Part shown: piece by piece, positions 32,185 through 41,059 of the stretch
Layout of the letters: each line of letters starts with the position of its first letter
Numbering within the stretch: the first letter of the stretch is position 1
NCBI GenBank assembly: GCA_949502025.1
Contig: CATBCG010000056.1
Location: 1 to 58,736, forward strand
Reading direction: 5' to 3'
Source of the DNA: MGBC131033 sp910585655
GTDB lineage: Bacteria; Bacillota; Clostridia; Lachnospirales; Lachnospiraceae
DNA: 58,736 nt
Program-made: the position numbers and the translations under genes
The notes under the pieces: model-generated
What the model was told of the DNA's origin: nothing
What the model saw: only the letters and a program-made list of their open reading frames with translations
Database searches by the model: none

Positions 32185-34301
32185 TACCGTTTTTTCCAAA
32201 TATATTGATTCTTTCCGTTTCCTTTTGCTTCATACAGCGCTTCGTCCGCCGCTGCATATAGTTCTTTATAATCCATTTCGTTTTCCACATTCCAGACAGC
32301 GCCTACGCTAAAGGAAATCGAACTCCAGCACTTTTCACGAGCTGCCAATATTTTTCCGCTCTTTTGCAGACGATCTAGCAACGTAACCAATGCCTCCTCC
32401 GATACAATCCTGCGAAGGTATAAAATAAATTCGTCTCCGCCATGTCTTGCCACAATATCCTCGTCCCGAATCGTATCCGAAAGCAGCTTCGCCACAGCCT
32501 GCAACAGCCTGTCTCCCTCTGGATGCCCATAATGATCATTGACTTGTTTAAAACTATCCACATCCAGATATACCATAGTACGAGGATAATCTGCAATCTG
32601 ATCCTCTGTAATCTTTTGCTGGATGATTTCCTCAGCCGCCAGCCGGTTATAAATCCCTGTAAGAGCGTCCGTCTCGGAAACCTTTTTCAAATGCTTGGAA
32701 CGCTTTGCCTTCTGCCAGATCACCAGCCCAAAGACTACTAATATAATTGCCAGCAGCAACATCATCATCTGAAGCAGCAGCCCCGGATTCTGATACAACA
32801 AATCCTTTAATCCCAAACGCTCATTGTGGAAAAAAGTATTCCCCAGTACAATTTTCTGAATCTGATCCGCTGATATCCGCCCTAGCCCCTTGTTAATAAT
32901 CCGCAGCAGCACCGGATCGGCATCTCTGCAGACTCCGATACACAGGTTTTCCATCATATCCGTCATCTGAAGCACATACAATTCGTCAAATTCATAGCTG
33001 GACAGATAATAGTTGGCAACATAATTGTTCAGGTAAGTCACATCCGCCTGTTCCTTGGATACCGCCCGCAGACAGTCCTCCAATGTATCCAAATATAAAA
33101 TACTCTGATCCGGCTCCAAACGCTTTTCTATCTGCGCCGTCGTATGATAATTTTTCGGAAGCGCAATGATCTTTACCAGGTTATTATCCTTCTTTTTCCC
33201 TACTGTCACAACCGAAGTCTGTAAATAGATATTACTTAAATATACATTATGCTGCTCCGCCCATTGATAAGAATGATCCATCGCCGTCAGCAGCTCTACT
33301 TCGCCTTCTTCTAAGCGCTGCATACTCTCCTCAAAGGAGCCTGTCGTCAAATATTCAAACTGCAGCCCCGTATTTTCCTCCAACAGACGGAACACATCCG
33401 CGAAAATTCCCTGCATGGAGCCGGTCTTTTTATCATAATACTCAATCGGCTTCCAAAACGGAGCATACGCCACCCGAATCAGAGGATTGGACTGAATGTA
33501 GTCCTTCTCTTCCCTTGTATACGCGGTTCGGTACATGGAATACCAGTTTGCATCCATATAACGATCCGCCAGCGTACTTTCAAACATCGGCTCTGCGTCC
33601 GCTATTTGCTCCATTGCCCCCTGAAGCTGTTCCATCAGAGGATTTCCCTCCAAAGTCAGAAACTGTATCTCTACATCCCTTAACCGGGCAATCATCTTGT
33701 TTTCCTCATTGCCCATAATCGTCGAGTATACCGCATCAACCTCTCCGTTCTTTAGTGCTTGATTCATTTCCGACTGCGTTCTATAATACTGCTTTTGAAC
33801 AGAAAACCCGTTGTCTTTGCAATACTCATCCAGCTCCGGATCTTCTGCCCAGGACTGCAATACTGCCACACGCATACCGTGGAACGCTTTGAAATCCTCA
33901 TACGTCAGGGTATCATCATTTAGACGGGCATATAAACCGGAAGGAACGCTACTGATACTCTCCGAATAGACAAGTCCTTTATCCTGAGGTAAACCGATAT
34001 CCGCGCCGCATAAAATATCCAGTCTCCCCTCCAGCAGACTCTTTAGACAGTCATCAAAGGACTGCTCCACAAACTCATATCTCCATCCCATAAGCTGAGC
34101 AATTTCCTGATAATATTCATACGCATAGCCTGAATAAACGCCATGATCGTCTACTTCCTGATAGCCATGAAACGGATAATATCCTATCCGTATCAACTGT
34201 TCCTTTGCATTTGCCTCTGTCCGACAGCCTATCATTAAGCCTATTGCTAGAGCCAGACAGAGGAAAAGTAATAAGCCCTTACCCGTTTTGCTCTTCTCCA
34301 T
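32184..34301 (-). CDS. Diguanylate cyclase with two solute-binding sensor domains
   Basis: The cyclase makes cyclic di-GMP from GTP. The 705-residue product has a signal or lipoprotein start (LIGCRTEA-type, cleavage near residue 25), two periplasmic-binding (SBP_bac_3) domains (about 35-255 and 275-490), a membrane segment (about 508-530) and a GGDEF domain (about 545-700) with active-site HGGDEFILY and signature ETDALTGIYNRLAAEE. It therefore should sense an amino acid or similar solute outside. The RxxD inhibitory site was not identified with confidence. GAGAGGGACATT precedes ATG 34301. Confidence 0.9.
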   Translation of the reverse strand: MEKSKTGKGLLLFLCLALAIGLMIGCRTEANAKEQLIRIGYYPFHGYQEVDDHGVYSGYAYEYYQEIAQLMGWRYEFVEQSFDDCLKSLLEGRLDILCGADIGLPQDKGLVYSESISSVPSGLYARLNDDTLTYEDFKAFHGMRVAVLQSWAEDPELDEYCKDNGFSVQKQYYRTQSEMNQALKNGEVDAVYSTIMGNEENKMIARLRDVEIQFLTLEGNPLMEQLQGAMEQIADAEPMFESTLADRYMDANWYSMYRTAYTREEKDYIQSNPLIRVAYAPFWKPIEYYDKKTGSMQGIFADVFRLLEENTGLQFEYLTTGSFEESMQRLEEGEVELLTAMDHSYQWAEQHNVYLSNIYLQTSVVTVGKKKDNNLVKIIALPKNYHTTAQIEKRLEPDQSILYLDTLEDCLRAVSKEQADVTYLNNYVANYYLSSYEFDELYVLQMTDMMENLCIGVCRDADPVLLRIINKGLGRISADQIQKIVLGNTFFHNERLGLKDLLYQNPGLLLQMMMLLLAIILVVFGLVIWQKAKRSKHLKKVSETDALTGIYNRLAAEEIIQQKITEDQIADYPRTMVYLDVDSFKQVNDHYGHPEGDRLLQAVAKLLSDTIRDEDIVARHGGDEFILYLRRIVSEEALVTLLDRLQKSGKILAAREKCWSSISFSVGAVWNVENEMDYKELYAAADEALYEAKGNGKNQYIWKKR

Positions 34302-34419
34302 AATGTCCCTCTCATATCACGATTGCCGATGCTTTGATATCCGGCGGCGGCTTTATCGGGCTGTCACCATGATATCTTTCCGGTTGTATTTTCAGTTATA
34401 TCTGTTTTTTTTATCTTCT

Positions 34420-34448
34420 ATTATAGCTCTTGTATCTGGAATACGCAA
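34420..34448 (-). promoter_or_regulatory. Promoter of the diguanylate cyclase gene
   Basis: TTGCGT (34443-34448) and TATAAT (34420-34425), 17 bp apart, leader about 110 nt. Confidence 0.7.
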
Positions 34449-34585
34449 GAGCTTTTCTCTATCTTTTTGCTTCTCCTTTACGCTTTATACAGATCGATCC
34501 TCGGCAATGTGCAAAATTTTTCCATGTTCTATAATAAAATCAAAAAATCTGGCAATAGCCGGGTAAAAGGAAAGGATGTGATCGT

Positions 34586-34828
34586 ATTATCAGCTATCGT
34601 CCCTTCTGGGAAACCTTAAAGAAAAAACAGATCACGCAATACCAGCTTATCCATACCCATAACTTCAGCACAGGCACACTCGACGCTCTCCGCAAAGGGC
34701 GCAGTATTACTTTAAATACCTTACAGGATATTTGTCGTCTGTTAAGCTGTACGATACCGGAAGTAGTAGAATTTCTTCCGGATCCGGACGAAGAAGAAGC
34801 CAAACCAGAAACCGAACCCACGCTCTGA
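34586..34828 (+). CDS. Small XRE-family regulator, probable ATT start
   Basis: The frame encodes an 80-residue Cro/C1-type protein: ISYRPFWETLKKKQITQYQL, then STGTLDALRKGRSITLNTLQ and DICRLLSCTIPEVVEF, with an acidic tail. No ATG, GTG or TTG in frame precedes the conserved part. ATT 34586 lies nine bases after AAAGGAAAGGA, so ATT is the likely start; the GTG at 34579 is in a different frame. Its -10 box TATAAT lies at 34530-34535. A frameshift at the start is the alternative. Its target is unknown. Confidence 0.65.
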   Translation: MISYRPFWETLKKKQITQYQLIHTHNFSTGTLDALRKGRSITLNTLQDICRLLSCTIPEVVEFLPDPDEEEAKPETEPTL

Positions 34829-34865
34829 CGATACAGGAGGGCAGTTTTCTAATCAGACTGCAAAA

Positions 34866-34908
34866 AGCAGGGAACCTAGAATATTTCTGAATTCCCTGCT
34901 TCTTTATT
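34866..34908. terminator. Terminator shared by the XRE gene and metal ATPase
   Basis: AGCAGGGAA (34866-34874) pairs with TTCCCTGCT (34892-34900), followed by TCTTTATT. Confidence 0.65.
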
Positions 34909-36815
34909 CAAATCTCTTTGTTTCTTAACGTTCTCATCGCATTTAAAATGGCGATAACCGACACCCCGACATCTGCAAATACCGCCGCCCACATATTGGC
35001 ATATCCTAACGCTCCAAGCAGCAATACCAGAAACTTGATTCCCAATGCAAAGACAATATTCTGCCGCACAATCACCATGGTCTTTCGCGCTATCTTTATC
35101 ACCCTGGCAATCTTTTCTGTATCATCGTCCATCAGCACTACATCTGCTGCTTCAATTGCCGCATCCGAACCCATACTGCCCATTGCAATTCCGATATCTG
35201 CCCTTGTCAGCACCGGAGCATCGTTGATACCATCTCCTACGAACGCCAGCTTCTGCTTTCCTCTCTCCTCCGCCAGCAGAGTTTCCACTTTGGAAACCTT
35301 ATCTGCCGGAAGCAGTTCGGCATGTACCTCGTCAAGTCCCAGTTCTCTGGCAACTGCTTCTCCTACCGCTTTCTGATCTCCGGTCAGCATTACCGTCCGA
35401 CGAACTCCGGCGGCTTTTAACTTGCGGATCGCCTCCGGCGCCTCCGTCTTTATCGTATCTGAAATAACCAAGGTTCCCAAAAAAAGTATGATACCAGGCT
35501 CTGTTTCCCCTGCCGTATAAACGATTGTTCCGATCCGCTCGCAGACAGGAACGGTAATTCCCAAATCCTTCATCAGCTTTTCGTTTCCGGCATAAAACAT
35601 TCTGCCGTCCAGACGAACCTTAACTCCCTTTCCTGACAACTCCTCTACCTCTGCTACCCTGGACATATCCAAAGCAGCATTACCCGAATATTTGGTATAG
35701 GCATCCCGGATAGAAACCGCAATCGGATGATTGGAATAGCTCTCCGCATAAGCAGCATACTCCAAAAGCTCCTCTTCACGGATCTTCTCCGCAGGCAGCT
35801 TTGCCGAGACTTTAAACTCTCCCTTTGTCAACGTCCCGGTCTTATCAAACACTATCGTATCCAGCTCGGAAAGAGCTTCCAAGTAATTGCTTCCCTTTAC
35901 CAGTACGCCAATCCGGGACGCCGCCCCTACTCCGCCAAAAAAACTAAGTGGTACGGAAATCACTAGGGCGCATGGGCAAGAGATTACTAAAAAGGTACAA
36001 GCTCTCTGAATCCATTCTCCAAAACCGCCTCCTACTATCAAAGGAGGCAGCAGGGCTAACAGTACCGCTCCGATTACTACTACTGGTGTATAATATCTGG
36101 CAAAACGAGTAATAAAATTTTCTACTTTTGCCTTTTTGCTGCTGGCGTTTTCTACCAGTTCCAAAATCTTTGCCACTGTCGAATCTTCAAATTCCTTTGT
36201 CGTCTGTACCTGCAGCAGCCCGCCTCCGTTGACGCAGCCACTGATAACCTCGCTTCCAGGAGCTACCCGCCTTGGAACCGATTCCCCGGTCAGGGCAGAG
36301 GTATCTACCATAGACTCTCCGGAAACCACGATACCATCTAACGGAATACGCTCTCCGGCTTTAATCACAATCAAATCACCTACGGATACTTCGTCCGGAT
36401 CGACTTGCTTTAATTCCCCGTCCTCTTCTATATTGACATATTCCGGGCAAATATCCATCAGATCGGAAATCGACTGCCTGGAACGGTTTACTGCATAGCT
36501 TTGAAACAGCTCACCTACCTGATAAAAGAGCATAACTGCGACTGCTTCCGCATATTCTCCTACAGCAAAAGCCCCTATCGTAGCCAATGTCATCAGAAAG
36601 TTTTCGTCAAATACCTGTCCATGACTGATATTTCGAGCCGCCCGGTATACAATATCCCAGCCTACTAATACATAAGGCACCAAAAAGACCAACAAGCCCC
36701 GGGGAAATTCCTCCATCCAATCCGCCCATCCGATCTTCTCTCCTACTTCCAGGGCAAGAAACAGGGCAAATGCCGCCAGAATTCGATACAACATTTTTTT
36801 CTGCTTTTTATTCAC
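34908..36815 (-). CDS. Zn/Cd/Pb-type P1B ATPase
   Basis: The pump exports soft divalent metals at ATP expense. The 635-residue product has the membrane CPC motif (residues 280-282), DKTGT phosphorylation site (324-328), the SNHP nucleotide site, and VGDGINDAP, with a GDL and TGES actuator. The N-terminal metal-binding domain usual in CadA/ZntA is missing; a separate HMA protein is encoded just upstream (36853-37071). Regulation should be by the ArsR protein at 37159. Metal choice is inferred from CPC and the regulator. Confidence 0.93.
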   Translation of the reverse strand: MNKKQKKMLYRILAAFALFLALEVGEKIGWADWMEEFPRGLLVFLVPYVLVGWDIVYRAARNISHGQVFDENFLMTLATIGAFAVGEYAEAVAVMLFYQVGELFQSYAVNRSRQSISDLMDICPEYVNIEEDGELKQVDPDEVSVGDLIVIKAGERIPLDGIVVSGESMVDTSALTGESVPRRVAPGSEVISGCVNGGGLLQVQTTKEFEDSTVAKILELVENASSKKAKVENFITRFARYYTPVVVIGAVLLALLPPLIVGGGFGEWIQRACTFLVISCPCALVISVPLSFFGGVGAASRIGVLVKGSNYLEALSELDTIVFDKTGTLTKGEFKVSAKLPAEKIREEELLEYAAYAESYSNHPIAVSIRDAYTKYSGNAALDMSRVAEVEELSGKGVKVRLDGRMFYAGNEKLMKDLGITVPVCERIGTIVYTAGETEPGIILFLGTLVISDTIKTEAPEAIRKLKAAGVRRTVMLTGDQKAVGEAVARELGLDEVHAELLPADKVSKVETLLAEERGKQKLAFVGDGINDAPVLTRADIGIAMGSMGSDAAIEAADVVLMDDDTEKIARVIKIARKTMVIVRQNIVFALGIKFLVLLLGALGYANMWAAVFADVGVSVIAILNAMRTLRNKEI

Positions 36816-36852
36816 TGCCTGATACCCCCTCGCCGCTATCCATCTATCTTTG

Positions 36853-37071
36853 CTAAAGCTGAATCACACAATCCGGCTCTACTTTTTTGCATACCTTAAC
36901 GACTTCCTGCATGATTGCATCAAAACGGGAATCGTCTGCTTCAATCGTCATTTTCTGCGACATAAAGCTTACAGAAGCGTCGCTTACCCCATCGATTTTC
37001 TTGATCGCATCCTCCATTTTTGCCGCGCAGTTCGCGCAATCCAAATCCACCAGTTTAAATTTTTTCTTCAT
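36853..37071 (-). CDS. Stand-alone heavy-metal-associated (HMA) domain
   Basis: The 72-residue product is a single ferredoxin-like HMA fold with DCANCAAKME, i.e. the CxxC metal site, followed by IKKIDGVSDASVSFMSQKMT. It likely substitutes for the missing N-terminal domain of the adjacent P-type ATPase, or serves as its metallochaperone. DCANC with the Asp ahead is the form seen with zinc/cadmium/lead pumps. The gene lies between arsR and the ATPase with gaps of 87 and 37 nt. Confidence 0.9.
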   Translation of the reverse strand: MKKKFKLVDLDCANCAAKMEDAIKKIDGVSDASVSFMSQKMTIEADDSRFDAIMQEVVKVCKKVEPDCVIQL

Positions 37072-37158
37072 AATACGACTATAGGCGCCAACGTCTCACT
37101 GCCCTCTGGCAGAATAAGCGCCTTCCTCCTTTCTTTTTATAAGTTGTCACGGTTTCTT

Positions 37159-37518
37159 TTATTCTTCGATATGCTCCATTCCCTGGCTTAAAATCGTCAG
37201 CACATGATCGTCTGCCAACGAATAAAACACTGATTTTCCCTCTCTTCTGTTTTTTACCAGACGAGATTGCTTTAATATTCTAAGCTGATGGGAAATCGCG
37301 GATTGGTTCATATTCAACAACTGTGCAATATCACAGACGCACATCTCCGATTCCAGTAGCAGGAATAAAATCCGGATTCTGGTCGAATCTCCAAATACCT
37401 TGTACAGCTCTGCCAGATCGTAAAGCTTATCCTCTTCCGGCATCCGCTCCCTCACTGCCTGTACTACCTCCTCATGTACATCATACAGATCGCAGCATTC
37501 CACATCACCTATCGCCAT
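37159..37518 (-). CDS. ArsR/SmtB-family metal-sensing repressor (CadC-like)
   Basis: The 119-residue winged-helix product has ECC near the N-terminus and ESEMCVCDIAQLL, the alpha3 metal site (ELCVCD-type), with the DNA-reading helix NQSAISHQLRILKQSRLVKN. This layout, with N-terminal cysteines plus CVC, is typical of CadC-type Cd/Pb/Zn sensors. It should dissociate from its operator when metal binds and allow expression of itself, the HMA protein and the ATPase. Confidence 0.92.
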   Translation of the reverse strand: MAIGDVECCDLYDVHEEVVQAVRERMPEEDKLYDLAELYKVFGDSTRIRILFLLLESEMCVCDIAQLLNMNQSAISHQLRILKQSRLVKNRREGKSVFYSLADDHVLTILSQGMEHIEE

Positions 37519-37577
37519 GAAGTTCCTCCTTTCTGGTTCCCTATGGGGCAGCCGGTTTTATATATTCATATTTATTC

Positions 37578-37597
37578 ATATGAATATCTATTCATAT
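37578..37597. promoter_or_regulatory. ArsR-type operator
   Basis: ATATGAATA-TC-TATTCATAT, a perfect 9-2-9 dyad, lies just after the -10 box and over the start point of the arsR promoter. Additional half-sites (ATATTCATATTTATTCATAT) continue to 37562. It matches the operator shape of ArsR/SmtB repressors. Confidence 0.85.
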
Positions 37598-37601
37598 GTT
37601 G

Positions 37602-37630
37602 ATTATAAAACAAAGCAGCAACTATGTCAA
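37602..37630 (-). promoter_or_regulatory. Perfect consensus promoter of the metal-export operon
   Basis: TTGACA (37625-37630) and TATAAT (37602-37607), 17 bp apart. A promoter this strong is expected for an operon kept off by the ArsR repressor. Confidence 0.9.
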
Positions 37631-37667
37631 GCATTTTTTTCCTGCTTTGTCTTTTTATTTTATTTTT

Positions 37668-38810
37668 TTATCGTATCAGCTTCCCCAGATTCCGATCCGT
37701 AGCCAGGTTTGCCAAGTTATATAATACCAAAATATCGGTAACACGATTCTCTTTGATATATTCGCTTAACGCCACATGAAAATAACGTAAATCTACCATC
37801 AGTACTCGCTCGTAATGGTTGACTGCCAGCGGCACAAAGGAATGGGCAAACGAATCCTTTATCACCAGCAGCGTCTTTCCATTCGACACATTGGTTCGGA
37901 TGTCTACCTCGCCATAATTACCGCCCAGATACACGGAATATTTATCCTTTCCCTCTAACGCCGTACGGTCATAAAGTGTATCCCGCACATCCTCGCTCTG
38001 ATCATAGGTCAGCGTATACTCCCGTTTTTCTTTTTCCTGTTTCCAATGATACAGATAAATACTGTCCTTTTTTACCGTCGTATTTACCTTGGAATCCAAT
38101 GTTCCGGCAAAGTCCGTCGCCGCTTCCTCTATCTCAAAGTCCTCTGCGCCAAACGCTTCTAACCCGGTTCTTTCACACCATTCCTGATACGCATAAAATG
38201 CCCCCAGCGCAGTCCAGTGGTGATCCGTCCGGTAATAAATATAGTCCTCTTTATGCTCTCTTAGTACCTCTTCGGCATCTAGCAATACCCCGTCCGGCAG
38301 TTGCTCGTTCAGCTTTGCCACATAGCGGCTTTGATCGTACGGCGCTGCAAACGCCGGGAGCTTTTCCTTTAATATCTGTGAAGCGGTCGGAACAAGCAAT
38401 ACCTGCATATGATCCGATGTAAAATCCGCCAGATGCTTCTCTACAAAGCCTGCCAGATACGTCAGGTTCCGCTCTGCCAGTTCACTTTCAAACGTCTTTG
38501 TTCCATGCTTTTCCATTAAATAATTGTCCTGACAGAAATAGACACCGTTGATATCCTGACGCAGCATCAACCGTTCCACATCTGTCTTCCAGCCAATCCA
38601 CTGGTTCCGCCCGATAAATTGGTCGGTAATAAAGCTCTCGTAATCACTGGTATAGCTGCCTTCAAACAGCGCTTTCCAGGAAAATTCCGGCTTCTCTGCC
38701 AGATAACGGTTCTCTTCTTCCGAAAAAGCCTTTGGCTTTACCAAAAGGCTTCCTATCGTCAGCCCAAATATTAAAATCAGAAAAAGGATAATCCTGCTTT
38801 TTTCCCTCAT
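37668..38810 (-). CDS. DHHW-family exported protein (AlgX/AlgJ-like)
   Basis: These proteins have an SGNH-type esterase fold and act with MBOAT proteins to acylate extracellular polysaccharide. The 380-residue product has an N-terminal membrane anchor (residues 6-25), YYRTDHHWTALGAFYAYQEW (about 200-219) with the catalytic Asp-His pair, and GKTLLVIKDSFAHSFVPLAV with the serine. ATG 38810 follows CAGGAGAGATC; the 10-codon upstream extension lacks a site. It is the last of a four-gene unit. Confidence 0.88.
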   Translation of the reverse strand: MREKSRIILFLILIFGLTIGSLLVKPKAFSEEENRYLAEKPEFSWKALFEGSYTSDYESFITDQFIGRNQWIGWKTDVERLMLRQDINGVYFCQDNYLMEKHGTKTFESELAERNLTYLAGFVEKHLADFTSDHMQVLLVPTASQILKEKLPAFAAPYDQSRYVAKLNEQLPDGVLLDAEEVLREHKEDYIYYRTDHHWTALGAFYAYQEWCERTGLEAFGAEDFEIEEAATDFAGTLDSKVNTTVKKDSIYLYHWKQEKEKREYTLTYDQSEDVRDTLYDRTALEGKDKYSVYLGGNYGEVDIRTNVSNGKTLLVIKDSFAHSFVPLAVNHYERVLMVDLRYFHVALSEYIKENRVTDILVLYNLANLATDRNLGKLIR

Positions 38811-38856
38811 GATCTCTCCTGCTTTCTCTTTTTCTCTCAAACCTGTCTTCCATCCG

Positions 38857-40314
38857 TTAAAAGCGGAAATACAAAAACGGATTGTACGTGGCGTCTACCA
38901 GATAGGCTACGGATACAAAAAATATGATAATATAAACGATATTCTGTCCCAGCGTAAGCAGCCCATCCTGATACCAGACCGCTTTTCCTGCCGCTCTTTC
39001 TGGCGTTTGATGTAACTTTGCTTCCAGCTTTTTTACCAGCTTCTTCGGCAGCTCCGTACTCCCAAGCACCAGCAACACCAGCCAAAGGGCGTTGGTATAA
39101 AACAGATAAATAAATTCCCGATTTATCCAGGCAATTCCACCAAATCCAAACATATTTTTCAGGTACACAAAGCCTACTCCCATCGAATCAAAGGCGAAAA
39201 TCACCCAGCCTATCGCTACCACAAGCAGCGTGTATACATGCTGCAGCCAACGCGGCAGACGTTCCAGACGCTTTAATAAAAACACCTTTTCTACAATCAA
39301 AAAAATACCATAATAGATACCCCAGACGACAAAGTTCCAGCTTGCCCCGTGCCAGATACCCGTCAGCAGCCAGACAATCGCCAAATTACGAATCTGGCAG
39401 AGCCGTCCTTTCCGGTTTCCTCCCAAAGGGATATAGACATATTCCCGGAACCAGGTTCCGAGAGAAATATGCCATCTGCGCCAAAATTCCGTAATGCTTT
39501 TAGAAATATAAGGGTAATTGAAATTTTCGGGGAAATGAAAACCAAACATCCGTCCAAGACCAATCGCCATATCCGAATAGCCAGAAAAATCAAAATAGAT
39601 CTGGAACGAATAAGCCAAAATCCCCAGCCACGCCGTTGCTACAGACAATTCCTGTCCGCCCATCGCCGAAATACTGTCCCAAAGCATCCCGATGTTGTTT
39701 GCCAACAGCACCTTTTTCCCCAAGCCCAATAAAAAACGATTGATTCCTTCTGAAAAATCACTGCTGGTTTCTTTACGCTCCTGCAGCTCCTCCGCTATCG
39801 TCTGATAACGGACAATCGGCCCGGCAATCAACTGTGGAAATAACGCTACATACGCGCCAAAGGAAATGATATTTCGCTGTACCTTTGCCTCACCCCGGTA
39901 AATATCTACCGTATAAGACATCGTTTGGAAAGTATAAAACGAAATCCCAATCGGCAGCGCTAATTTTAGCAGCGGAATCCCTGTTCCCAATACCCCGTTA
40001 ATGCTTCCAATCAAAAAATCCGCGTATTTGAAAAATCCCAGTAGCAGCAAATTGATCGTCATAGAGGAGGCTACTACCCAACGGGCTTTCCTCTCCTTTC
40101 CCTGCTTCATCAGCTTATCCACCAACATACCATGGGTATAATCTACCACTGTAGAAAACAACATCAATACTACATAAACCGGTTCTCCCCAAGCGTAAAA
40201 TACCAGGCTTGAAAAAAACAGCACCGCATTTTTTAACTTCCGCGGCACCAAAAAATATAACACCAATACGATCGGGAAAAACCGAAATAAAAATAACAGA
40301 CTACTAAAAACCAT
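38857..40314 (-). CDS. MBOAT-family O-acyltransferase (AlgI/DltB-like)
   Basis: The membrane enzyme moves acyl groups to a partner or polymer outside. The 485-residue product has about eleven membrane segments and the family motifs FFPQLIAGPIVR-like (ALFPQLIAGPIVRYQTI), FWRRWHISLGTWFREYVYIP and TGIWHGASWNFVVWG with catalytic His. Its neighbour is the DHHW protein (46-nt gap), the usual pair for acetylating exopolysaccharide or wall polymers. The polymer itself is not identified in the window. Confidence 0.92.
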   Translation of the reverse strand: MVFSSLLFLFRFFPIVLVLYFLVPRKLKNAVLFFSSLVFYAWGEPVYVVLMLFSTVVDYTHGMLVDKLMKQGKERKARWVVASSMTINLLLLGFFKYADFLIGSINGVLGTGIPLLKLALPIGISFYTFQTMSYTVDIYRGEAKVQRNIISFGAYVALFPQLIAGPIVRYQTIAEELQERKETSSDFSEGINRFLLGLGKKVLLANNIGMLWDSISAMGGQELSVATAWLGILAYSFQIYFDFSGYSDMAIGLGRMFGFHFPENFNYPYISKSITEFWRRWHISLGTWFREYVYIPLGGNRKGRLCQIRNLAIVWLLTGIWHGASWNFVVWGIYYGIFLIVEKVFLLKRLERLPRWLQHVYTLLVVAIGWVIFAFDSMGVGFVYLKNMFGFGGIAWINREFIYLFYTNALWLVLLVLGSTELPKKLVKKLEAKLHQTPERAAGKAVWYQDGLLTLGQNIVYIIIFFVSVAYLVDATYNPFLYFRF

Positions 40315-40357
40315 AGCCTCTTAAACCTCCTGTCACCAGCCCTCTCTGCCGGTTCTT

Positions 40358-41059
40358 TCATTCCTCTGGCTCCTCCTCTTCTATCCAAGAAAGAGAAAGC
40401 CCTTTTTCTTCCCTGCAGACCAACAGTATCTGTATGCTGCCTGGTATTATTCCTGACGGATAGAATTCCGCTACCTCTTCCTCTGTCAATAGCAGGGAAA
40501 ACTCTGTTCCTACTTCCGGCAGCGCCGTCCGTTCTTCTTTTTCTGATTCCTCTTCTATCTGCATGATCTGTGTAACCGCCAACGCCTCATAATAAAGGAT
40601 GGTTCCATTCTCTGCCAGTTCTGTCCGGAGCAGCTTTGCCCGGATACTCGCCTCTTCATACGCAGTAGCTCTTACCTTTGGACCAGAAAATTCCTCCGTA
40701 GCGGCATTGTCGGTCGGATCCGGGTCTATCGTCAAATCACTCGCTAAGCCCTGCGGTTCGTTCTGCGCCAGGGCGATTCCCGGATTCTCCTCCTCCGATA
40801 TATCCACTCCCTGCTCCAAATTGGCTTCCTGCGCCAAATCCAGTTTCTGGCTGTCCGTCTCGCTCTCCGGCTGTATCTTTGTTTTTCCGAAAAAAAGCAG
40901 ACCACAAACCAACGCTATCCCTGCCAGCGCAAAAACAACTGAACTTTTATTGTTACAAAAGGCAGACCATTTTCTTCGATCTTTTAGTCCTACTTCCGTC
41001 CTCCTCGCCCCGTCTGCCTTCTGGTAAATTCCCGCGATAAATTCTTCCTTACTTTTCAT
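40358..41059 (-). CDS. Probable anti-sigma factor, single-pass membrane protein
   Basis: The 233-residue product has a cytoplasmic part of about 40 residues with KEEFIAGIYQKADGARRTEV, one membrane segment (about 42-58, VFALAGIALVCGLLFFG), and an acidic extracytoplasmic domain. It lies right after the ECF sigma gene with a four-base overlap (ATGA), the classic sigma/anti-sigma pairing. There is no zinc anti-sigma HxxxCxxC motif. The function is inferred mostly from context. Confidence 0.75.
   Translation of the reverse strand: MKSKEEFIAGIYQKADGARRTEVGLKDRRKWSAFCNNKSSVVFALAGIALVCGLLFFGKTKIQPESETDSQKLDLAQEANLEQGVDISEEENPGIALAQNEPQGLASDLTIDPDPTDNAATEEFSGPKVRATAYEEASIRAKLLRTELAENGTILYYEALAVTQIMQIEEESEKEERTALPEVGTEFSLLLTEEEVAEFYPSGIIPGSIQILLVCREEKGLSLSWIEEEEPEE

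Noticed and set aside
34594..34821. Minus-strand ORF of 75 codons
   Set aside because: Ser/Gly-rich shadow of the small XRE gene on the plus strand.
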